DNA of 11,283 nt from Gammaproteobacteria bacterium (GCA_003864535.1 BHEQ01000046.1:1-11283), one strand, 5' to 3'. Positions 1 to 7,897 are shown, numbered from the stretch's first letter. The notes: generated by a model from the sequence alone, not told the origin. Made by a program: numbers and translations.

Positions 1-96
1 AATATAAATAATAATTATAAATAAATTAATCACAGCATTTGTAATCCAAAAGCGTGGAGGTGATAGCTTGACTATCTTAATTAACAGGAGCTTATC

Positions 97-1596
97 ATGA
101 GTTTAGCGATTCTCTATACACGCTCACAAAGTGGGATAGATGCCCCAAGCGTGCGCGTTGAGGTGCATATTAGTAACGGGCTGCCTTCTTTTTCAATCGT
201 AGGAATGCCTGAAACCGCAGTAAAAGAAAGCAAGGATCGGGTTAAAGCTGCAATATCTAACGCCAATATTGAATTTCCTACACGGAGAATTACGGTTAAT
301 TTAGCCCCAGCTGACCTCCCAAAAGAAGGCGGACGCTATGATCTACCGATTGCTCTTGGCGTTTTAATTGCTTCAGGCATTATTAATTGCGAGACTTTAG
401 AGCATTATGAGTTTGTAGGAGAGCTTGCCTTAACAGGTCAATTACAGCCAATTCGCGCCCTTTTACCTACTGCACTTTCTACGACTAAAAGCGGAAAAAC
501 ATTAATTTGCCCGCAAAGAGGCTCGGATGAAATTTCATTTTTAAATCATCCTAATATTTTTATGGCAGATCATCTTATTGATATTATTCAATTTTTAAAT
601 GGTCAAAAAGTTTTAGAAAATATTCCTTATCAAATACCTAAAAAAGATCCACAACTTAATGATTTTCTTGATGTAAAAGGTCAGGGATTTGCCAAACGTG
701 CTTTAGAGATTGCAGCAGCTGGAGCGCATAATATTTTATTAATCGGCCCTCCTGGAACTGGTAAAACAATGCTCGCCTCACGCCTTGTAACTATATTACC
801 TGAGATGGAAGAGGCTGAAGCATTAGAAAGTGCAATGATTGCATCTGTAAGTAATATAGGTTTTTTGGCTAAGAATTTTGGTATACGTCCTTTTCGTGCG
901 CCCCATAGTACCGCCTCTGCGGTTGCATTAGTTGGCGGAGGCTCAACGCCAAGGCCAGGCGAGATATCTTTAGCGCATCACGGAGTTTTGTTTTTAGATG
1001 AGTTACCTGAGTTTGATCGCCGCGTTTTAGAAGTATTACGCGAACCGCTTGAATCAGGTCTTATTCATATCTCACGCGCACTGATGCAATCAACATTTCC
1101 CGCAAAATTTCAGTTAATTGCAGCAATGAATCCATGCCCTTGTGGTTATCATGGTGACCGTGAACAAGCGTGTTCATGCAGCCCTGAAACAGTTAAACGC
1201 TATCTGAGTAAAATCTCAGGACCGCTGTTAGATAGGATTGATATGCATGTGGAAGTTCCAAGGCTTGCACCGCAAGAATTACAACAAGTAGCTTCTGGTG
1301 ATTCATCGATAGCTATAGCTAAACGGGTTCAAGCGGCAAGGGTGCGTCAATTAAACAGGCGTGATAAGCCTAATGCTTATTTGGGAGTCCGTGAGATTGA
1401 TCAAGATTGCGCCCTTGGAGTGCCTGAATTAAAATTATTGGAAATGGCGCAAAAACGCCTCAACTTATCCCCTCGAAGTTATCACCGTATTTTGCGCTTA
1501 TCGCTAACTATTGCCGATCTTGAAGCTGCTGATAAAATTCTAGCTCATCATATTACCGAGGCACTGGCTTTTAGAACTTTAGATAGAGAACGTTAA
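97..1596 (+). CDS. comM: ComM/YifB family Mg-chelatase-like AAA+ ATPase
   Basis: ComM is a hexameric AAA+ helicase of the Mg-chelatase-like family. In naturally transformable gammaproteobacteria it acts in the cytoplasm to promote branch migration during integration of incoming DNA. The 499-aa product has the family's usual length and order: an N-terminal Lon-C-like domain (about 1-170, with the conserved NLAPADLPKEGGRYDLPIALG stretch near 68-88), the AAA+ core with Walker A GPPGTGKT at 217-224 and Walker B VLFLDEL at 297-303, then NPCPCG at 345-350 with further cysteines at 359 and 361, and a C-terminal helical lid. The start is supported by the family-typical MSLAI N-terminus and by AGGAG at 86-90, 6 nt upstream. 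Bases 1-96 are AT-rich and hold no recognisable gene end; a 5-bp hairpin GATAG/CTATC lies at 62-76. comM is widespread in bacteria that are not known to be competent, so competence cannot be concluded. Confidence 0.95.
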   Translation: MSLAILYTRSQSGIDAPSVRVEVHISNGLPSFSIVGMPETAVKESKDRVKAAISNANIEFPTRRITVNLAPADLPKEGGRYDLPIALGVLIASGIINCETLEHYEFVGELALTGQLQPIRALLPTALSTTKSGKTLICPQRGSDEISFLNHPNIFMADHLIDIIQFLNGQKVLENIPYQIPKKDPQLNDFLDVKGQGFAKRALEIAAAGAHNILLIGPPGTGKTMLASRLVTILPEMEEAEALESAMIASVSNIGFLAKNFGIRPFRAPHSTASAVALVGGGSTPRPGEISLAHHGVLFLDELPEFDRRVLEVLREPLESGLIHISRALMQSTFPAKFQLIAAMNPCPCGYHGDREQACSCSPETVKRYLSKISGPLLDRIDMHVEVPRLAPQELQQVASGDSSIAIAKRVQAARVRQLNRRDKPNAYLGVREIDQDCALGVPELKLLEMAQKRLNLSPRSYHRILRLSLTIADLEAADKILAHHITEALAFRTLDRER

Positions 1597-1623
1597 GGTT
1601 AAGGTTAAGATAGAGAGCGTTAA
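1581..1623 (+). repeat. Short direct repeat and GTTAAG triplet across the comM stop codon
   Basis: A 16-bp word, AGATAGAGARCGTTAA, occurs at 1581-1596 and again at 1608-1623 with one mismatch. Between and overlapping the copies, GTTAAG is repeated three times without mismatch (1592-1609). The spacing of 27 bp is a multiple of three, so the second copy would again encode DRER-stop in the comM frame, after the true stop. This looks like a small local tandem duplication or slippage product at the gene's 3' end. Confidence 0.6.
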
Positions 1624-1626
1624 TTT

Positions 1627-1635
1627 TGGTATAAT
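1627..1635 (+). promoter_or_regulatory. Candidate extended -10 promoter for the regulator-xseA-xth-lipB-lipA operon
   Basis: TGGTATAAT matches the sigma-70 extended -10 consensus (TG-n-TATAAT) exactly. No good -35 hexamer lies at the normal distance, which is tolerated in extended -10 promoters. Transcription would start near 1642 and leave a leader of about 29 nt before the regulator gene. It is the only convincing promoter-like match between comM and the downstream gene cluster. The assignment is inferred from sequence only. Confidence 0.55.
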
Positions 1636-1670
1636 CTATATTAATATAAAAACCTGCGACAATATCAAAA

Positions 1671-3131
1671 ATGGCAATACTTACTGATAATACGATTAAA
1701 GCTAAGCATTTTCAAAATAAATTTGAAACAAATGAATGGCTGCCGAGTATGGAAAATATTCCAGGCCCGCGCTATCTTGCTTTGGTTGAGTCTTTGCAAA
1801 GTGATATTCTTGATGGGATTTTACCTCAAAGTTATCGCCTGCCAACTCATCGCAGCTTGGCTAAACGCATCGGTTTAACTGTAGGAACAGTGTCGCGCGC
1901 TTATATGGAAGCTGAAAAGCGCGGTTTAACTTATGCTGAGGTTGGACGTGGTACTTTTGTTAAAGCGCAAGCTAAAGTAAACGAGGCTGATCCTGCCCAT
2001 ATTAAGAGTTTTCAAGCGGGGAGGATTATTGATTTAGCTATTTTGCGCGCCAATGAAGCTATTTATCAAAATATAGTTAAGACTGGTTTACAACAACTTG
2101 CAAACGAGCCCAAGCTTTCTAAATATACATCGTATCTAAAAAGGGAAGGATTTTTAGAGCATCGCCAAGCTGCTTGTATCTGGATTAATACTTATGCCAA
2201 TACTTGTGCTGACCCAAGTAATATTATTTATACCGCAGGAGCTCAGCATGGTATTTCTGCAAGTATTGCAGCGTTAAGTAATCCTGGTGATTTGATTTTA
2301 TGTGAAGAGATTTGTTATACAGGAATTAAAGGTGTTGCCACTCAATTACATCGGCGCCGTTTAATGGGCGTTCCGATAGATGAAGATGGTATCATTCCTG
2401 AGCAATTACGCCTTATTTGTCAAAATAATATTGTTAAAATCCTAGTTTGTTGTCCAAATCATCAAAACCCAACTACTGCAATTCTTTCCCTAGAAAGACG
2501 GCTCGCTATTGTTGAAATTGCGCGTGAGTTTGATATAAAAATAATTGAAGATGATGTGTTTAATTACTTAAAATCTGGCATAAGCAGTTTTATCGACCTC
2601 GCACCTGAACGCACAATTTACGTTACCGGAATGAGCAAAAGTTTATTTATGGGGATACGTTTAGGCATGGTTTATACTAAATCGCATCTGCTTGATCCAA
2701 TCTCAACCACCGTGAGAACATCTCTATGGACACCTTCTCCTTTAATTGCCCAGCTTTTTTCGATGTGGATTGAAAATGGCGAGGCCTTTTTAATGGCGGA
2801 TGCACAAGCGCTTGAGGCGCAGACACGTCAACAAATTGCTCACGAAATTTTAGCAGATGCGCATCTGTCTAAAAATAAACAAAGCCCTCATTTATGGTTA
2901 AATCTTCCGCAAGAATGGGAGACACAAGCCTTTGTTAATGCAGCAAGGCGCAGCAATGTTAATATTGTGGCTGGTGATTTATTTATGATGACACGCTCCA
3001 AGATAAAATCATCCGCAGTGCGTTTATCTTTATTAGGACCAGATACACATAATGAACTAAAACAAGGTCTTAATGTGATTAAAACACTTTTAGATAATCC
3101 TGATCATAATCAACAGTTTACTATAATATGA
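1671..3131 (+). CDS. MocR-type regulator: GntR winged helix fused to a class I aminotransferase-like domain
   Basis: This is a MocR/PdxR-superfamily transcription factor: a DNA-binding GntR domain joined to a PLP-binding fold-type I aminotransferase domain that normally senses PLP or an amino compound rather than serving metabolism. Residues about 32-97 carry the winged helix (RLPTHRSLAKRIGLTVGTVSRAY at 56-78, then VGRGTFVK). The aminotransferase part (about 120-480) has CPNHQNPTT at 261-269, the acidic EDD at 293-295 and the likely Schiff-base lysine Lys323 in the SKSLFMGIRLG motif. The 486-aa length fits the YdcR/PdxR-like group. ATG 1671 keeps the WLP motif usually found ahead of the winged helix; no Shine-Dalgarno precedes it, so initiation may be weak. 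The stop overlaps the xseA start (ATGA). No pyridoxine, GABA or taurine genes lie next to it, so the ligand and targets are unknown; autoregulation would be typical of the family. Confidence 0.88.
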   Translation: MAILTDNTIKAKHFQNKFETNEWLPSMENIPGPRYLALVESLQSDILDGILPQSYRLPTHRSLAKRIGLTVGTVSRAYMEAEKRGLTYAEVGRGTFVKAQAKVNEADPAHIKSFQAGRIIDLAILRANEAIYQNIVKTGLQQLANEPKLSKYTSYLKREGFLEHRQAACIWINTYANTCADPSNIIYTAGAQHGISASIAALSNPGDLILCEEICYTGIKGVATQLHRRRLMGVPIDEDGIIPEQLRLICQNNIVKILVCCPNHQNPTTAILSLERRLAIVEIAREFDIKIIEDDVFNYLKSGISSFIDLAPERTIYVTGMSKSLFMGIRLGMVYTKSHLLDPISTTVRTSLWTPSPLIAQLFSMWIENGEAFLMADAQALEAQTRQQIAHEILADAHLSKNKQSPHLWLNLPQEWETQAFVNAARRSNVNIVAGDLFMMTRSKIKSSAVRLSLLGPDTHNELKQGLNVIKTLLDNPDHNQQFTII

Positions 3132-4390
3132 CCTATAAAGAGCAATCTATTTTTCAGAAAAATACTTCTCAGCAAATAGAGAATAGTTTACTGACAGTTT
3201 CTGAACTAAGCACTTGTATTAAAAATATACTTGAGAGTAATTTCACGTGGATTAATCTGACGGGTGAGATTTCAAACTTAGCGAAACCGTACTCTGGGCA
3301 TATTTACTTCACCCTCAAAGATCAAAATGCGCAAATTAAAGCGGTCATGTGGAAAAGCAGTGCTTTTAAAAGTACACTTGAACTTCATAACGGCTTACAA
3401 GTAAATGTGCTCGCTAAAATCTCTGTATTTGCACCGCGTGGTGAATATCAATTAGTGGTTGAAAAAATAACCGCCGCAGGAGTTGGTGACTTACTGCAAG
3501 CGTTTGAAGATCTTAAAAAAGAATTAGCCCAAGCAGGTTTATTTGATCAAGCCTTAAAACAAGCCATTCCTCCAAATCCAAAGGCAATTGCAATCATAAC
3601 CTCCGCAACAGGCGCGGCTTTACAAGATGTGCTAACTATTTTAGAAAGACGCAGACCCGATATTCTGGTTTTTGTATATCCGTGCTTAGTTCAAGGTGAG
3701 CTTGCGCATTTATCGCTAATTAAAGCAATTGCAGCTGCAAATAATGATCAGCTCCAAAATAATATTGAGCTTATCTTATTAGTGCGTGGCGGCGGCAGTA
3801 TCGAAGATTTAAGTGCTTTTAATCAACGTGATTTAGCGTATGCTCTCGCGCAATCTCATCTTCCAATTATTACAGGAGTTGGGCATGAGACAGATACTAC
3901 GATTGTTGATTTTGTAAGTGATTTACGCGCAGCAACACCATCAGCTGCGGCAGAACTTGCCTGTCTTAGTTCGGATACTTTATTTAATCAGCTTGATTAT
4001 CTTGCCTCTCAAATTACGCAACATTTACAAAGTATTCTAGATAAATATCAACATAAATTACAGAACTTTGAGGGTTTACTCAAATCGCAACATCCCAAAA
4101 ATATATTAAACGCACAACAACAAAAGCTTCTTTATTTAGTTCAGCAGCTAAACAATAATATGGCAAAAAATATCTTAGAAAAACGATCATTTTTAGCCCT
4201 TGCCGCGCAATCATTGGATCTTACCAGCCCCCTAAAAACCTTAGCACGCGGTTATGCCATCATTGAAAGTAATACACATGAGATTTGCACTTCAATTGCG
4301 CAATTAAAATTGGGACAAGATATTAATATCAAACTTAAAGATGGCAACTTTAAGGCAAAAATAAGCAGTTTAGATAAGCAACTTAAATAA
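3128..4390 (+). CDS. xseA: Exodeoxyribonuclease VII large subunit
   Basis: XseA is the catalytic subunit of exonuclease VII, which with several XseB subunits degrades single-stranded DNA from both ends to oligonucleotides. An N-terminal OB-fold DNA-binding domain (about 22-118, including GEISNLAKPYSGHIYFTLKD at 46-65) is followed by the Exonuc_VII_L catalytic domain. That domain shows ATGAALQDVL (Asp167), LLVRGGGSIEDL (Arg220), GVGHETDTT (His253, Asp256) and LRAATPSAAAEL, matching the conserved catalytic residues of the family. A glutamine-rich, probably coiled-coil stretch (about 285-350) ends in the conserved RGYAI motif. At 420 aa it is somewhat shorter than the roughly 456-aa E. coli protein, mainly in the coiled-coil region. 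The start overlaps the regulator stop as ATGA and lacks a clear ribosome site, suggesting translational coupling. The xseB partner is not in the window. Confidence 0.95.
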   Translation: MTYKEQSIFQKNTSQQIENSLLTVSELSTCIKNILESNFTWINLTGEISNLAKPYSGHIYFTLKDQNAQIKAVMWKSSAFKSTLELHNGLQVNVLAKISVFAPRGEYQLVVEKITAAGVGDLLQAFEDLKKELAQAGLFDQALKQAIPPNPKAIAIITSATGAALQDVLTILERRRPDILVFVYPCLVQGELAHLSLIKAIAAANNDQLQNNIELILLVRGGGSIEDLSAFNQRDLAYALAQSHLPIITGVGHETDTTIVDFVSDLRAATPSAAAELACLSSDTLFNQLDYLASQITQHLQSILDKYQHKLQNFEGLLKSQHPKNILNAQQQKLLYLVQQLNNNMAKNILEKRSFLALAAQSLDLTSPLKTLARGYAIIESNTHEICTSIAQLKLGQDINIKLKDGNFKAKISSLDKQLK

Positions 4391-4410
4391 TTTTTCAGGA
4401 TAAGCATAAT

Positions 4411-5175
4411 ATGAAAATAGTTACATGGAACGTCAACTCACTTAAAGTAAGGCTGCCGCAATTATTGGATTTTTTAGCACAAGAAATGCCTGATATAGTC
4501 GGTTTACAAGAATTAAAATGTGAAAATGGAGCTTTTCCAATTGCGCAGATTAATGCCGCAGGTTATGAAGTTAGCTTTAATGGGCAAAAAACTTATAATG
4601 GAGTGGCTATTTTATCTAAATCAATTCAAACAGATGTTCTCAACGATATACCTGATTTTGCGGATGAACAAAAACGTGCAATTGCCGCAACGATAGATGG
4701 TGTGCGGATTATTAATTTATATGTCGTTAACGGGCAGGAATTAGGTTCGGATAAATTTGAGTATAAACTCAAGTGGTTAGAGGCTGTAGAGCAATGGCTT
4801 AAAGTTGAGATTGCCCATCATCCACAAATAGTCATTATGGGTGATTTTAATATTGCCCCCGCAGATTGTGATACCTATGATCCTGTATTTTGGGAGAATA
4901 AAATTCTATGTTCAGATGCGGAGCGCGGCGCATTTAATCGAATTTTAGATTTAGGTTTAGCGGATTCTTTTCGTTTAAAAGCGCAAGAAGCGCATTCTTT
5001 TTCGTGGTGGGATTACCGCAATAATGGCTTTGAGCGAAATGAAGGCTTGCGTATTGATCATCTGTTAATCTCACCGCGCTTAAATGCACGCTTTGCCGAT
5101 TGCAAGGTTATGTTAGAGCCGCGTGCGCATGAGCGTCCTTCAGATCATGCCCCTGTGATGTTAAGCTTAGTATGA
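4411..5175 (+). CDS. xth: Exodeoxyribonuclease III (AP endonuclease, EEP family)
   Basis: ExoIII cuts the backbone at abasic sites in base excision repair and also removes nucleotides from 3' ends of duplex DNA. The 254-aa product is a complete endonuclease/exonuclease/phosphatase-fold protein. The expected active-site residues are all visible: Asn7 (TWNVNSL), Glu34 (LQELKC), Tyr104 (INLYVVNGQ), Asp145 and Asn147 (MGDFNIAP), Asp216 (RIDHLL), and Asp245/His246 (PSDHAPV). AGGA at 4397-4400 lies 10 nt upstream of the start, and only 20 nt separate it from xseA. The stop overlaps the lipB start (ATGA). It therefore sits between another nuclease gene and lipoate genes in what looks like one transcript. 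The family assignment is firm; the balance between AP-endonuclease and exonuclease activity cannot be read from sequence. Confidence 0.95.
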   Translation: MKIVTWNVNSLKVRLPQLLDFLAQEMPDIVGLQELKCENGAFPIAQINAAGYEVSFNGQKTYNGVAILSKSIQTDVLNDIPDFADEQKRAIAATIDGVRIINLYVVNGQELGSDKFEYKLKWLEAVEQWLKVEIAHHPQIVIMGDFNIAPADCDTYDPVFWENKILCSDAERGAFNRILDLGLADSFRLKAQEAHSFSWWDYRNNGFERNEGLRIDHLLISPRLNARFADCKVMLEPRAHERPSDHAPVMLSLV

Positions 5176-5822
5176 TCATTAAAAACCTCGGCCTTGTTGA
5201 TTATCAAGCAACTTTTTGCGCAATGAAGGATTTTACAGATAAGCGTGATCAAAATACGCCTGACGAAATTTGGATCTGCGAGCATAAGAGCGTATTTACT
5301 CAAGGTTTAGCAGGTAAAGCTGAACACATTTTGCATAAGAGTGATATCCCCATTATTCCAACAGATCGTGGCGGGCAGGTGACTTATCATGGGCCTGGGC
5401 AATTGATTATTTATCCTTTACTTAATTTAAAAGCTCGTCCTGATCATTTAAATCCTATCGGCATTCGCGCTCTAGTTAGCCTTTTAGAGCAAGCTACGCT
5501 TGATTTATTAAAAGAGTATAATATTGACGCTTATACTCAAGCTTTAGCCCCAGGTATTTATGTTGATAATAGCTTAGGTATTGGGCAAAAAATTGCATCA
5601 TTAGGCTTACGCGTGCGTAAAAACTGCTCCTATCATGGGATTGCTATCAACATTAATTGTGATTTGAGCCCTTTTGATTTAATTAATCCTTGTGGATATG
5701 TAGGCTTAAAAATGATAAATTTAGCAACATGTCTTGCCTTAAATAAAAATCTAACGCAAAATATTTCTTTAGATTTATTAGGCAAACAGTATTTAAAGTA
5801 TTTTTTAGGCAATCTTTCTTAA
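5172..5822 (+). CDS. lipB: Octanoyl-[acyl-carrier-protein]:protein N-octanoyltransferase
   Basis: LipB moves the octanoyl group from octanoyl-ACP to the target lysine of lipoyl domains (pyruvate and 2-oxoglutarate dehydrogenases, glycine cleavage H protein), the first step of lipoate synthesis in the cytoplasm. The 216-aa product is full length for the family. It has the signature RGGQVTYHGPGQL at 66-78, the catalytic lysine Lys140 in GQKIASLG, and the acyl-accepting cysteine Cys174 in INPCGY; SYHGIAININ at 153-162 is also conserved. A few extra residues (VDNSLGIG, about 131-138) sit just before the catalytic lysine motif. The start overlaps the xth stop as ATGA, so translation is probably coupled. 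lipA follows after 40 nt, the usual partner order. Confidence 0.96.
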   Translation: MIIKNLGLVDYQATFCAMKDFTDKRDQNTPDEIWICEHKSVFTQGLAGKAEHILHKSDIPIIPTDRGGQVTYHGPGQLIIYPLLNLKARPDHLNPIGIRALVSLLEQATLDLLKEYNIDAYTQALAPGIYVDNSLGIGQKIASLGLRVRKNCSYHGIAININCDLSPFDLINPCGYVGLKMINLATCLALNKNLTQNISLDLLGKQYLKYFLGNLS

Positions 5823-5862
5823 AAAAATCACATTTAATTCATAAAATAATACGAGCATATAA

Positions 5863-6819
5863 ATGACAGAGATTAAAAAAAAGATCCAAGGTGAGAAATT
5901 ACGTGGTGCGGATAAAGTTTCAAGAATTCCTGTTAAAGTTGAGCCAACCACAGCTGAAACACGTCTTAAAAAGCCAACATGGATACGCGCCCAATATTCT
6001 GGAAGTGCTGAGGTTACTCATTTAAAAGCTATCTTACGTGAAAGCAAATTAGTCACAGTATGTGAGGAGGCTGCGTGTCCAAACTTAGGTGAATGCTTTG
6101 GGAATGGCACGGCAACTTTTATGATTATGGGCGCAATTTGCACACGCCGTTGCCCATTTTGCGATGTTGGGCATGGCAAGCCTAATCCTTTAGATGCGGA
6201 TGAGCCAATTAATATGGCCAAGACAATTGCCGCAATGAAATTAAAATATGTGGTGATCACCTCAGTTGATCGCGATGATTTAAGAGATGGTGGTGCCCAG
6301 CATTTTGTTGATTGCATAACGCATGCGCGTGCATTATCGCCAAATCTTAAGATTGAAATTTTAACGCCAGATTTTCGCGGTAGAGTCGATGTCGCGCTTG
6401 AGATTATGACAAAAGTTGCCCCAGATGTATTTAATCATAATCTTGAAACAGTCCCAAGATTATATAGAGCCGCTCGCCCAGGAGCTGATTATCAGTTTTC
6501 ATTAACTTTATTAAAGCGTTTTAAAGAATCATGCCCCTTAGTACCAACTAAATCAGGTTTGATGGTTGGTTTAGGTGAAACTGATGCAGAAATTTTAGAA
6601 GTGATGCAAGATTTACGTGCGCATAATGTTGATATGTTAACGATAGGGCAGTATCTGCAACCAAGTTTGCATCATCTACCTGTATTGCGCTATGTATCTC
6701 CCGCTCAATTTGATATTTTTAAAATAGAAGGCTTGAAGATGGGTTTTAAAGAAGTTGCCTCAGGACCGATGGTAAGATCATCTTATCATGCAGACTTACA
6801 GGCAAAGTCTTTGGTTTAA
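5863..6819 (+). CDS. lipA: Lipoyl synthase (radical SAM)
   Basis: LipA inserts two sulfurs into the octanoyl chain attached by LipB, giving the lipoyl cofactor. The 318-aa protein shows both Fe-S cluster motifs: the auxiliary, sulfur-donating cluster CX4CX5C (Cys67, Cys72, Cys78, in CEEAACPNLGEC) and the radical-SAM cluster CX3CX2C (Cys93, Cys97, Cys100, in CTRRCPFC). The C-terminal RSSYHA motif contains the serine that ligates the auxiliary cluster. The N-terminal 40 residues are basic and include GADKVSRIPVKVEP, common in proteobacterial LipA. The start has only a weak ribosome site (ACGAG near 5851), but the N-terminus matches the family. It is the last gene of the cluster; a MITE-like element begins 11 nt after its stop. 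Confidence 0.97.
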   Translation: MTEIKKKIQGEKLRGADKVSRIPVKVEPTTAETRLKKPTWIRAQYSGSAEVTHLKAILRESKLVTVCEEAACPNLGECFGNGTATFMIMGAICTRRCPFCDVGHGKPNPLDADEPINMAKTIAAMKLKYVVITSVDRDDLRDGGAQHFVDCITHARALSPNLKIEILTPDFRGRVDVALEIMTKVAPDVFNHNLETVPRLYRAARPGADYQFSLTLLKRFKESCPLVPTKSGLMVGLGETDAEILEVMQDLRAHNVDMLTIGQYLQPSLHHLPVLRYVSPAQFDIFKIEGLKMGFKEVASGPMVRSSYHADLQAKSLV

Positions 6820-6830
6820 TTTAAAAAATT

Positions 6831-7012
6831 GTAACTACTCAGCAGTCTTAATATATTCATTTTTATAGACTACATGTTAAATAATGATGACTTTAAATGC
6901 TGAATTTGACATTCCACCCCCCTAAATCCCCCCTTTGCAAGGGGGACTTACTCCTCCCCTTGCTTCGGTGGAGGTTGGGAGGGGGTTGCTTTTTTAGCTA
7001 CTGAGTAGTTAC
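6831..7012. mobile_element. MITE-like non-coding element with 15-bp terminal inverted repeats
   Basis: The left end GTAACTACTCAGCAG (6831-6845) and the right end CTACTGAGTAGTTAC (6998-7012) are inverted repeats with 14 of 15 bases matching. The 182-bp unit has no coding capacity. Its left half is AT-rich; its right half has C-rich and G-rich blocks that can fold: CCCCC/GGGGG at 6929-6933 and 6941-6945, and CCTCC/GGAGG at 6953-6957 and 6970-6974, followed by a T6 run at 6990-6995. A clear target-site duplication is not visible, although both flanks are A/T tracts that extend the symmetry loosely. It fills most of the 223-nt gap between lipA and hpaD; the rest of the gap holds only the hpaD ribosome site. 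A related shorter copy at 7898-7963 supports its being a dispersed repeat. The transposase family that would mobilise it is not identifiable from the window. Confidence 0.65.
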
Positions 7013-7042
7013 TATTTTTTTATTATTTAGGAGAGCTTTATT

Positions 7043-7891
7043 ATGGGAAAATTAGCATTAGCTGCAAAAATCACACACGTTCCATCAATGTATTTATCTG
7101 AATTACCAGGTAAAAACCATGGATGCCGCCAAGCAGCATTAGATGGGCATAGAGAAATAAGCCGTCGCTGTCGCGAGCTTGGGGTTGATACGGTTGTGGT
7201 GTTTGATACACATTGGCTCGTTAATAGCGCGTTTCATATCAATAGTGGTGATCATTTTGAGGGAATTTATACAAGTCATGAATTACCACATTTTATCAAA
7301 GACTTGCCATATAATTATGAAGGTAATTCAGCTTTAGGCGAAAGTATTGCCGATTGTGCGAGTAAGCTAGGTTTACGTGCAAAATCGCATAATATTAAAA
7401 GCTTAAATTTAGAATACGGCACTTTAGTTCCAATGCGTTACATGAATGATGATAAAGCCTTTAAAGTTGTCTCAGTTTCTGCTTTTTGCACCTCACATGC
7501 GCATGAGGATAGCAAAACGCTTGGAGAAGCAGTACGCCAAGCAATCGAGGAATATGATGGCACGGTTGCTATTTTGGCATCAGGTTCTTTATCGCATCGT
7601 TTTATTGATGATCGCTTAGCTGAGAGCGCATTTAATAGCTATACCCGTGAATTTGACCGTCAAGTTGATCTTCGCGTCGTTGATTTATGGAAAGAGGGGC
7701 GTTTTAAAGAATTTTGTGCGATGTTACCCAATTATGCGGCACATTGTTTTGGAGAGGGCGCAATGCACGATACATGCATGTTATTAGGGGCATTAGGCTG
7801 GGATGAATATCAAGGAAAAGTAGAATTTGTCACCGAGTTATTTGCAAGCTCAGGAACGGGGCAGGTTAACGCCATTTTTCCATTGAGTTAA
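7043..7891 (+). CDS. hpaD: 3,4-dihydroxyphenylacetate 2,3-dioxygenase (class III extradiol)
   Basis: HpaD (HpcB) cleaves the ring of homoprotocatechuate next to the two hydroxyls, giving 5-carboxymethyl-2-hydroxymuconate semialdehyde in the 4-hydroxyphenylacetate pathway. The 282-aa product belongs to the LigB/class III extradiol fold and has the expected length. Likely Fe(II) ligands are His12 (KITHVPSM), His57 (FDTHWLV) and Glu238 (GEGAMHD); His185 in GSLSHRF fits the conserved second-sphere histidine. The start is supported by AGGAGAG at 7029-7035, 7 nt upstream. Its usual upstream neighbour hpaE is absent: a MITE-like element and lipA lie there instead. A second, shorter repeat copy begins 7 nt after its stop, separating it by 112 nt from hpaF. 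Related LigB-family enzymes act on other catechols, but the hpaF/H/I neighbours make this substrate the best choice. Confidence 0.94.
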   Translation: MGKLALAAKITHVPSMYLSELPGKNHGCRQAALDGHREISRRCRELGVDTVVVFDTHWLVNSAFHINSGDHFEGIYTSHELPHFIKDLPYNYEGNSALGESIADCASKLGLRAKSHNIKSLNLEYGTLVPMRYMNDDKAFKVVSVSAFCTSHAHEDSKTLGEAVRQAIEEYDGTVAILASGSLSHRFIDDRLAESAFNSYTREFDRQVDLRVVDLWKEGRFKEFCAMLPNYAAHCFGEGAMHDTCMLLGALGWDEYQGKVEFVTELFASSGTGQVNAIFPLS

Positions 7892-7897
7892 GGATAT

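Noticed and set aside
68..96. TTGACT as a -35 box for comM
   Set aside because: A -10 at proper spacing would fall on the ribosome site and start codon, with no TATAAT-like word there.
6018..6317. 99-codon open frame on the minus strand
   Set aside because: It lies wholly antisense to the conserved Fe-S and core region of lipA and resembles no protein family; it is a shadow frame.
6906..6911. Perfect TTGACA hexamer inside the MITE-like element
   Set aside because: The matching -10 position is a run of C residues, so it cannot form a standard promoter.
6929..6945. CCCCC/GGGGG hairpin as the lipA terminator
   Set aside because: No T-run follows it and it lies more than 100 nt after the lipA stop inside the repeat; a terminator role is possible only for the later stems near the T6 run.
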